Positions 6,108 through 10,816 of a DNA stretch of 10,816 nt are shown here, in pieces. This stretch comes from an uncultured Treponema sp. (GTDB lineage Bacteria > Spirochaetota > Spirochaetia > Treponematales > Treponemataceae), in contig CALBGU010000119.1 in the NCBI GenBank assembly GCA_937893155.1, forward strand, positions 1 through 10,816, written 5' to 3'. The position numbers and the translations under genes were made by a program. Under the pieces are notes generated by a model. The model ran no database searches. It was not told the origin of the DNA and saw nothing but the letters and a program-made list of their open reading frames with translations. The stretch's first letter is position 1; each line of letters begins with the position of its first letter.

Positions 6108-6162
6108 CCTCACCCCCCTTTATCCCCTCTCTCCTGCTAGGAGAGGGGGAGAGGAGAGGTTA
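6105..6162 (+). repeat. Extended intercistronic hairpin at the binding-protein stop codon
   Basis: The outer arms TAACCTC (6105-6111, including the TAA stop) and GAGGTTA (6156-6162) pair perfectly. Inside, CCCC and CTCTCC (6124-6127, 6129-6134) pair with GGAGAG and GGGG (6140-6149) around a TGCTA loop, with one bulged T. Pyrimidine-rich C/T arms opposite purine-rich G/A arms resemble short intergenic palindromic repeats known from other genomes. No T-run follows, so it is more likely an mRNA-stability or partial attenuation element than a terminator. Confidence 0.6.
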
Positions 6163-6176
6163 TAACGGAGAAAAAA

Positions 6177-8462
6177 ATGGCTATAACATTTGATGACGAG
6201 AAGAAAATCTTTTTGTTGCATACGCCTCATTCGACGTATGTCATTCGCATTTTTGAAGGCAGAGTGCTTCACGGCGGCTGGGTGAAGCGGATTAAAAACT
6301 ATTCTGGTGCGTGTGCAATGCCGCTGATAGATAGAGCATTTGCGGCTGTTCCTGAAGATTTGCATGGCAAGTGCGATTTTTCACCCGACACGGTGCAGTG
6401 GGAATATCCTGTCGCATTGCGCGGCGACACGAGAAGCCCTGCGATTGAGGTTATCGGCAACGGCGGCACGGTGGAATGCGAGCTTTTGTATGAGGCGCAC
6501 CGCATTTACAAGGGAAAGAAGGCTCTTGTGGGACTTCCTGCCACATACACGAATACAGACGACGAAGCCGACACGCTCGAAATTGATTTGTACGACCCGA
6601 ATAGCGCGCTCAAGGTAACGCTGTTCTATACCGTGTGGAACACGCTCGACGTGATTTGCCGCCACAGCGTTTTGAAGAACAGTGCAAAAGACGTGCTCGA
6701 TGTGCGTTCTGCGATGAGTGCAAGCGTCGATTTTCCGCACGCGCGCTTTTCGATGCTGCAGCTCTCTGGCGCACACGCTCGCGAACGCCACGTTATTATG
6801 CGCGAACTCGTCCCGGGAATGCAGAAAGTGGAAAGCCGCCGCACCGCTTCAAGCCACCAGCAAAATCCGTTCATCGCACTCGTTGAACAGGGCGCGACAG
6901 AAACTCACGGCGATGTTTTCGGCTTTAACCTTGTGTATTCAGGCAATTTCACGGCGCAAACCGAGGTTGACCAATACGGCGTTTCCCGCGTGCAGCTCGG
7001 TATCAATCCGTTTAATTTCTCGTGGAAACTCGCGGAGGGCGAAAGTTTTACCACGCCAGAAACCGTTATGGTGTATTCGCAAAACGGCTTAGGCGAAATG
7101 AGCCGCATCTATCACGATTTGTATCGCTCAAATCTCTGCCGCGGAGAATGGCGGGACAAGGTTCGCCCGATTGTCATCAACAACTGGGAAGCGACGTATT
7201 TCAATTTCAATTCCGAAAAGCTCTTTGCGCTTGCAGACACTGCGGCGGCGGAGGGAATCGAATTGTTCGTGCTTGACGACGGCTGGTTTGGCAAGCGAAA
7301 TAACGACTGGACATCGTTGGGCGATTGGGACGTATTTACCGAAAAGCTCCCGAACGGCTTGAGCGAGATTAGCGAGGGCATTCACGCGCGGGGAATGTTG
7401 TTCGGCTTGTGGTTTGAGCCAGAGATGATTTCGCCCGACAGCAATTTGTACCGCGCACACCCCGATTGGTGCTTGCATTGCACAGAGCGCAGCCGCACAC
7501 TCGGTCGCCATCAGCTTGTGCTTGATATGAGCCGCAAAGATGTGGTTGATTACCTGTTTGAAAAGCTCTCGGCGGTGTTGTCTTCGTGCAAAATCGACTA
7601 TGTGAAATGGGATTTCAACCGCAGTCCGAGCGATGTGGGCTCTGCGCTCTTGCCTGCCGAAAAACAGCAGGAAGTCTCTCACCGCTTCTATCTGGGGTTG
7701 TACGATTTGCTTGAGAGGTTGAACAAAAAGTTTCCGCATATTCTCTTTGAGTCTTGCTCGGGCGGCGGCGGTCGCTTTGACCCTGCGATGCTCTACTATA
7801 TGCCGCAGACGTGGACGAGCGACAACACCGACGGACTTTCGCGCCTCGCGATTCAAGAAGGCACGTCGATTGCGTATCCTGCCTCTGCGATGAGCTGCCA
7901 CGTTTCCGCTGTGCCGAATCATCAAGTCGGTCGCGTAACGAGTTTGAGCCTTCGCGGACACGTTGCAATGGCTGGCACGTTCGGCTATGAGCTGGATTTG
8001 AATAAGCTGTCTGACCTTGAGAAAGCCGAGATTAAAGAACAGGTCGCGTGGTACAAAGACATTCGCCACACGGCAGAGTTCGGTGATTTGTATCGTTTGC
8101 GCTCTCCGCGTTCTTGCACAGCGTTCAGCGAAAGTCCGCTTTTTGCGTGGGAAAGCGTGGAAAAGGACAAGAGCAAGGCGGTTGTTACGGCGGTGTGGTC
8201 GTTCTCCGAAGCGAACGAGAGCTATGATATTTTGAAGCTCGAAGGTCTTGACGAAACGGCGAACTACAAAATCAAGAGTCTTGCAGGATTGTCGATAAAA
8301 ATGTTGGTGCGGCAGTTCTTCCCGTCCGCGCCAGACAGCGAGTTCTGTGTTGTTGCAGATGACACCGTGATTTCGGGCGAAGAGCTGATGAATATCGGCT
8401 TGTGCATTATCAACCGCACGAACTACGGCGGCAGTCTGCATTTCAAACTCGAACGAGTATAA
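6177..8462 (+). CDS. aga: Alpha-galactosidase, glycoside hydrolase family 36
   Basis: Hydrolyses terminal alpha-1,6-linked galactose from melibiose, raffinose or stachyose-type sugars. At 761 residues it is close to the usual size of bacterial GH36 group-I enzymes (about 720-750). An N-terminal beta-sandwich domain (about 1-325) precedes a TIM barrel with the family motifs: NNWEATYFNF (335-344), FVLDDGWFG (364-372) and GLWFEPEM (410-417). Then come YVKWDFNR (475-482) with the expected nucleophile Asp479, ESCSGGGGRFD (525-535), and TWTSDNTDG (545-553) with the expected acid/base Asp549. The C-terminal domain is beta-rich. There is no signal peptide, so it acts in the cytoplasm on sugar delivered by the upstream importer. 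GGAG lies 6 bases before the ATG. Long open frames on both strands beneath it are codon-bias shadows. Confidence 0.96.
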   Translation: MAITFDDEKKIFLLHTPHSTYVIRIFEGRVLHGGWVKRIKNYSGACAMPLIDRAFAAVPEDLHGKCDFSPDTVQWEYPVALRGDTRSPAIEVIGNGGTVECELLYEAHRIYKGKKALVGLPATYTNTDDEADTLEIDLYDPNSALKVTLFYTVWNTLDVICRHSVLKNSAKDVLDVRSAMSASVDFPHARFSMLQLSGAHARERHVIMRELVPGMQKVESRRTASSHQQNPFIALVEQGATETHGDVFGFNLVYSGNFTAQTEVDQYGVSRVQLGINPFNFSWKLAEGESFTTPETVMVYSQNGLGEMSRIYHDLYRSNLCRGEWRDKVRPIVINNWEATYFNFNSEKLFALADTAAAEGIELFVLDDGWFGKRNNDWTSLGDWDVFTEKLPNGLSEISEGIHARGMLFGLWFEPEMISPDSNLYRAHPDWCLHCTERSRTLGRHQLVLDMSRKDVVDYLFEKLSAVLSSCKIDYVKWDFNRSPSDVGSALLPAEKQQEVSHRFYLGLYDLLERLNKKFPHILFESCSGGGGRFDPAMLYYMPQTWTSDNTDGLSRLAIQEGTSIAYPASAMSCHVSAVPNHQVGRVTSLSLRGHVAMAGTFGYELDLNKLSDLEKAEIKEQVAWYKDIRHTAEFGDLYRLRSPRSCTAFSESPLFAWESVEKDKSKAVVTAVWSFSEANESYDILKLEGLDETANYKIKSLAGLSIKMLVRQFFPSAPDSEFCVVADDTVISGEELMNIGLCIINRTNYGGSLHFKLERV

Positions 8463-8490
8463 ATCTTTTTCCCTCTATTCTCCTTCTCGG

Positions 8491-8523
8491 GCGCACCGTG
8501 TTCGAAATGCGGTGCGCTTTTTT
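8491..8523 (+). terminator. Rho-independent terminator of the alpha-galactoside operon
   Basis: GCGCACCG (8491-8498) pairs perfectly with CGGTGCGC (8510-8517) around an 11-base loop and is followed directly by six T (8518-8523). It starts 28 bases after the alpha-galactosidase stop. On the minus strand no T-run follows the stem, so it serves only the rightward operon. Confidence 0.92.
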
Positions 8524-8544
8524 GTGCCCTGCGGAAAAACTGGG

Positions 8545-9231
8545 CTATTTAGTGCGGGCAGAAACGCTGTCGTTCGCGCGGTCAATCAATTTGCCGATGT
8601 CGGCGGCAAACGCGGCATATTTCTCTGGCTTAATCGCCGCGCACCCGCTCAAATACGGCACGAGCTTGGAATTAAACACGTCGAGCAGCTGCTTTTTCAC
8701 CTTGTAAGACGAATCATTTTTCTCGTTGCTCGCCTTGATACTTGTTTTTCCTGCCTCCAAAAGCTCTTGCTCCGCCTCACGAAGAGCCTTGATAACGTCT
8801 GAAACCCCGTCCAAAAGCGCAATATCCGCCTTGAGCGTGTCTGCGTCAAGCACATTCAACAAACCGCGAATCGAAGCCGACTCCATCGCATACGACTCCG
8901 TAACGATTTTCAAACCGTATGGCGCAAGAGCAGCAAGGATTTTATGCGCCGCCGCCTTCTTTTCATTCGGCATCGCCGCGTATCCCTGCAAAATCGCGTA
9001 AAGATTCCGAATCGCCTCATCGCGCGCCTCGTCCGCCTTCTCCAAACTCAGCGACACCTTGACCGACGCAAATGTTTTTTCGAGTTTTTTGTCCAGCGTG
9101 TCAATCTCGCCGAACACCGAGCTGAACATCTCATCTTTTGCAAACGCCGTTGCGTCGTGAAACGTGCTCAACGCCAGTCCAGAAAGCGTCAGCATCTCTT
9201 TTACCGTAATATTTGCTGTTACTTTGTGCAT
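8545..9231 (-). CDS. Helical protein resembling DUF6261 family, function unknown
   Basis: 228 residues, Ala/Lys/Glu-rich and almost wholly helical, with no signal peptide or membrane segment. It starts MHKVTANITVKEML; helical repeats with coiled-coil-like spacing follow (DTLDKKLEKTFASVKVSLSLEK near 44-65; VSDVIKALREAEQELLEAGK near 142-161). The C-terminus carries VKKQLLDVFNSKLVPYLSG (173-191). GGAGG lies 8 bases before the ATG, so the start is secure. The size and helical layout remind me of DUF6261 proteins common in Bacteroidetes, but I have not compared sequences, so the family name is tentative. It is monocistronic, leftward, and convergent with the alpha-galactosidase gene. A palindrome lies 34-61 bases upstream of its start. 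No pathway can be assigned. Confidence 0.78.
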   Translation of the reverse strand: MHKVTANITVKEMLTLSGLALSTFHDATAFAKDEMFSSVFGEIDTLDKKLEKTFASVKVSLSLEKADEARDEAIRNLYAILQGYAAMPNEKKAAAHKILAALAPYGLKIVTESYAMESASIRGLLNVLDADTLKADIALLDGVSDVIKALREAEQELLEAGKTSIKASNEKNDSSYKVKKQLLDVFNSKLVPYLSGCAAIKPEKYAAFAADIGKLIDRANDSVSARTK

Positions 9232-9252
9232 TGGAAAACCTCCAAAATAGAC

Positions 9253-9309
9253 CTGTTCTGATGATTGACAATGGGCTTAAGCCCATTGCTATCATTTTTT
9301 TCTGAACAG
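9253..9309. repeat. 20-bp palindrome, copy 2, nested in a larger inverted repeat
   Basis: CAATGGGCTTAAGCCCATTG (9269-9288) is a perfect palindrome. On the minus strand it has the same ATAG...TCAA flanks as copy 1 (4678-4705). Four bases differ, forming two compensatory pairs. CTGTTC (9253-9258) and GAACAG (9304-9309) invert around it, and a T-run (9294-9301) follows on the plus strand. It sits upstream of the leftward gene starting at 9231. Confidence 0.65.
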
Positions 9310-9368
9310 TTTTAATGTTTTTTACACCCACACTAAATAGTGCGAGCATATTTTTTCATTTTTTTGAC

Positions 9369-9555
9369 CTCACAATATTTCTTGCGGGCTTGTCTTTTTA
9401 TTTTTTCTTGCTCACAATATTTCTTGCGAGTTCGACTTTTTGCTTTTTCTTACTCACAATATTTCTTGCGAGTTCGACTTTTTGCTTTTTCTTGCTCACA
9501 ATATTTCTTGCGGGTTCGACTTTTTGCTTTTTCTTGCTCATCATATTTCTTGCGA
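9369..9555. repeat. 42-bp tandem repeat array, about 4.4 units
   Basis: Units start at 9369, 9411, 9453, 9495 and (partial) 9537, each beginning CTCACAATATTTCTTGCG on the plus strand (CTCATCATATTTCTTGCG in the last). Units 2-4 are nearly identical; unit 1 is degenerate. There are no unique spacers, so it is not CRISPR. The length is 14 codons, which keeps frame. It abuts the end of the PIN toxin gene. Confidence 0.93.
9398..9544 (-). CDS. Possible 48-residue repeat peptide encoded by the tandem array
   Basis: On the minus strand an ATG ATG at 9544-9539 opens a frame through the tandem array. It reads MMS and then three copies of a 14-residue unit KKKQKVELARNIVS (the first copy has Pro for Leu), then KKK and a TAA at 9398-9400. 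It starts 15 bases after the PIN toxin stop in the same direction. The product would be highly basic and helical. The stop comes from the change of AAG CAA to AAA TAA in the degenerate unit; beyond it the unit ARNIV is still readable in frame. The ribosome site is weak. It may be a real short peptide, the decayed end of a longer repeat protein, or simply a repeat that stays in frame. Confidence 0.3.
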   Translation of the reverse strand: MMSKKKQKVEPARNIVSKKKQKVELARNIVSKKKQKVELARNIVSKKK

Positions 9556-9559
9556 AGTT

Positions 9560-9982
9560 TTACGCCGGCAAATCGCTGATAAGCACGATATTCGCTTCAT
9601 TGACCTGCGAAAGCTGGCGGTCATTCGTCAAAAATGCGCTGCATTCATTTACAATGCTGGCAGCAAGTTGCAATGCGTCGGCGAGCTTTATCCCGCGGTA
9701 TTTCGCGCGGATTTCAGCAGAACGGCGGGCAACTACTTCGTTGATATACAACCGCTGAAATTCAAACTCGCGAATAAAATCTGCATAATTTATGATTTTA
9801 TCGAATTGATTTTCTGAAAGCGGTTTTACCATATATTCTGCGTCGGTTATCGTCGATGTGTAAAATTCCGCGCCACTCGCTTTGAATTGCAAAATTGCTT
9901 TTTTGAGTGGCGTGAAAAATGGTTCTGTTTCATTAAGAAAATAAATGACCGCGTTTGTGTCAAGAAAAATGCGCTTAGCCAA
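9560..9982 (-). CDS. PIN-domain toxin, VapC-like ribonuclease
   Basis: 140 residues with the PIN-fold acidic residues in order: Asp8 in IFLDTNAVIYFL, Glu49 in TDAEYM, Asp102 in LADALQLAA and Asp121 in TNDRQL. Such toxins are Mg-dependent endoribonucleases cutting tRNA or other RNA when freed from the antitoxin. The start codon is TTG (9982-9980). No ATG or GTG fits upstream, and the family's hydrophobic first strand begins four residues later, so TTG is the likely start. AGAGG lies about 9 bases before it. The first 8 bases overlap the end of the antitoxin gene, so translation is probably coupled and kept low. The array at 9369-9555 follows immediately. Confidence 0.9.
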   Translation of the reverse strand: MAKRIFLDTNAVIYFLNETEPFFTPLKKAILQFKASGAEFYTSTITDAEYMVKPLSENQFDKIINYADFIREFEFQRLYINEVVARRSAEIRAKYRGIKLADALQLAASIVNECSAFLTNDRQLSQVNEANIVLISDLPA

Positions 9983-10217
9983 TTACTCTGTCCTCTCTCA
10001 AACTGCGCTGATATTCCACGGGGTCTACGTTTGACCAAAAACCTTTTGCAGAGCCTGCGTATTTTTCTACGAGTTTTGCCCAGTCTTTTTCTTCTTTGGG
10101 CTTCGGTTTGTCTGCGTCTTTTATCGCGTCGGCGAGGGTGTGCATAAGCTCGGCTTTGTCGTTGAGCGAGAGCGATTGGATTGCTTTTTTCATATCTTCA
10201 AGCGGAATGTAGACCAT
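9975..10217 (-). CDS. Antitoxin partner of the PIN toxin
   Basis: 80 residues from the ATG at 10215-10217 (MVYIPLEDMKKAIQSL). A GGAGG ribosome site lies 6 bases upstream. An upstream in-frame alternative would add seven residues and lose this site. The N-terminal half is helical (LNDKAELMHTLADAI, 18-32). A charged linker (KPKPKEEKD) leads to a C-terminal segment typical of antitoxins that wrap the toxin (KGFWSNVDPVEYQRSLREDR, 58-77). The DNA-binding fold is not one I can name with certainty. Its last codons overlap the toxin start by 8 bases, the usual antitoxin-first layout. An extended -10 promoter lies 21-29 bases upstream and would normally be autoregulated. Confidence 0.8.
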   Translation of the reverse strand: MVYIPLEDMKKAIQSLSLNDKAELMHTLADAIKDADKPKPKEEKDWAKLVEKYAGSAKGFWSNVDPVEYQRSLREDRVIG

Positions 10218-10237
10218 TTTTGTCCTCCGATAACGCA

Positions 10238-10246
10238 ATTATAGCA
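10238..10246 (-). promoter_or_regulatory. Extended -10 promoter for the toxin-antitoxin operon
   Basis: On the minus strand TGCTATAAT (10246-10238) is a perfect TATAAT preceded by the TGn extension. The -35 position (TAGAGC) is weak, as allowed for extended -10 promoters. The start would be near 10231, leaving about 13 leader bases that include GGAGG. A 9-base tandem direct repeat GATTTTGCT (10269-10286) lies just upstream of the -35 position. Confidence 0.65.
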
Positions 10247-10284
10247 CAAAAGGGCGGAAAGCTCTATAGATTTTGCTGATTTTG

Positions 10285-10605
10285 CTATTCGAGTTCCGCC
10301 ATAATCTCATTCAGACATTCGCAAAAACGCTCGGTTATTGCTTTTTTTAATTGTGCGTGTATGGAATCTTTGAGCGATACCGAGGAGGACACGGGCAAAA
10401 ATAAATGATACACGTCTGTTTTCAGCGCATTTGAAATCTGCAAAAGCGTGTTTTCGCTCGGCCATGCGTGGCACGTTTCTATGCTTTTTATCATTCCTTC
10501 CGAAAGCGAAGAAAGTTCTGCGAGTTCAAATTGAGTTAATTTTTTTTCTTTTCGCAAACGTTTTATGTTCTCGGCAAGTCGCGATTGAATTTCATTTCCT
10601 TGCAT
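10285..10605 (-). CDS. XRE-family HTH transcriptional regulator
   Basis: 106 residues. The N-terminal helix-turn-helix spans about residues 9-66: IKRLRKEKKLTQFELAELSSLSEGMIKSIET, then WPSENTLLQISNALKTDVYHLF, a standard HTH_3/Cro-CI layout with the TQFELAE helix and recognition helix SEGMIKSIE. The C-terminal 35 residues (SVSLKDSIHAQLKKAITERFCECLNEIMAELE) form a probable amphipathic dimerisation helix. The only ATG is at 10605 and no good ribosome site precedes it. It is leftward, 67 bases upstream of the antitoxin gene, which has its own promoter, so they need not share a transcript. It also diverges from the MBOAT-like gene at 10762 across a 156-base AT-rich spacer, either of which could be its target. 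This protein differs from the XRE regulator at 806. Confidence 0.85.
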   Translation of the reverse strand: MQGNEIQSRLAENIKRLRKEKKLTQFELAELSSLSEGMIKSIETCHAWPSENTLLQISNALKTDVYHLFLPVSSSVSLKDSIHAQLKKAITERFCECLNEIMAELE

Positions 10606-10700
10606 AAATGAATTATTGAGAATTTTTTATTTTGTTTACATACAACAATCTTTTACGTTATCTAAAAAGTAAACGATTGATAGACTTTTAAGAATCATTT

Positions 10701-10709
10701 TGATATACT
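10701..10709 (+). promoter_or_regulatory. Possible extended -10 promoter for the right-edge gene
   Basis: TGATATACT gives TGn followed by TATACT, 5/6 to the -10 consensus, without a good -35. A second ATATACTTTT occurs at 10733-10742. The start near 10716 would leave a leader of about 46 bases. The spacer also holds GTTTAC (10634-10639) inverted against GTAAAC (10669-10674), a possible regulator site. The evidence is weak because the DNA is AT-rich. Confidence 0.35.
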
Positions 10710-10761
10710 TTTCTACTGTTCGACTATTATTAATATACTTTTTTTCTTTCAGAGGGAAAAA

Positions 10762-10816
10762 ATGATTTTTTCTACGTTCGAGTTTATTTTTTTGTTTTTG
10801 CCGATTGTGTGGCTTT
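10762..10816 (+). CDS. N-terminus of a probable MBOAT (AlgI-type) O-acyltransferase
   Basis: Only the first 18 codons are inside the window, reading MIFSTFEFIFLFLPIVWL. That is a near match to the conserved start of AlgI/DltB-type membrane-bound O-acyltransferases, which commonly begin M-[VLI]-F-[NS]-S-[FY]-x-F-[LI]-[FL]-[LF]-F-L-P. These proteins acetylate surface polysaccharides from the membrane. AGAGGG lies 6 bases before the ATG. The frame is open to the right edge. The call rests on a very short segment, so family confidence is moderate, but the start codon is well supported. Confidence 0.62.
   Translation, partial: MIFSTFEFIFLFLPIVWL

Noticed and set aside
7128..8441. 437-residue minus-strand frame
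   Set aside because: It is a codon-bias shadow antisense to the alpha-galactosidase: rich in Arg/Ala, no recognisable domain, no ribosome site.
9369..9555. CRISPR array
   Set aside because: The repeats are contiguous 42-bp units without variable spacers and no cas genes are nearby.
9315..9758. 147-residue plus-strand frame with hydrophobic repeats (FFLLTIFLASSTFC)
   Set aside because: It is the antisense reading of the lysine-rich tandem array, runs into the reverse of the PIN toxin gene, and has no ribosome site.

Overview
The window looks like a chromosomal accessory region of a host-associated, sugar-fermenting anaerobe. A Treponema-like spirochaete is my best guess, and it is an inference. 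The grounds are moderately GC-rich coding DNA between very AT-rich intergenic stretches, a lipoprotein sugar-binding protein, a CUT1 importer with no ATPase gene of its own, and many small regulatory and toxin-antitoxin modules. No rRNA, tRNA, insertion sequence, integrase or CRISPR array was seen.

Left part (1-1484): a short leftward operon of three small genes. They encode a 51-residue protein, a 78-residue helical protein and a small multi-pass membrane protein cut by the window edge. The operon diverges from an XRE-family regulator gene. A near-consensus sigma-70 promoter for the operon (TTGACA-17-TACAAT) lies in the shared spacer, and an 8-bp-arm inverted repeat straddles its -35 box, so this looks like a compact repressor-controlled cassette of unknown function. 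A lone hypothetical gene (1134-1484) follows.

Central part (1709-8523): an alpha-galactoside utilisation locus. A LacI-family regulator reads leftward. Diverging from it is an operon of two CUT1 permeases, a lipoprotein solute-binding protein and a cytoplasmic GH36 alpha-galactosidase, closed by a strong intrinsic terminator. The importer would bring melibiose/raffinose-type sugars into the cell for hydrolysis, and the LacI protein would sense the sugar. Both divergent promoters sit so close to the start codons that the transcripts would be leaderless or nearly so. GC-centred palindromes between them are candidate LacI-family operators. The binding-protein gene is bracketed by two hairpins that could adjust its mRNA level.

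Right part (8545-10816): a leftward helical protein resembling DUF6261 proteins, then a PIN-domain (VapC-like) toxin and its antitoxin, whose genes overlap by 8 bp with a TTG toxin start. Next to the toxin end is a 42-bp tandem repeat that encodes a lysine-rich 14-residue repeat. Further right are a second XRE regulator and, at the right edge, the first 18 codons of a rightward gene whose N-terminus looks like an MBOAT (AlgI-type) O-acyltransferase. A 20-bp palindrome occurs twice (4682-4701 and 9269-9288), with paired compensatory substitutions and shared flanks, and probably belongs to a dispersed repeat family.
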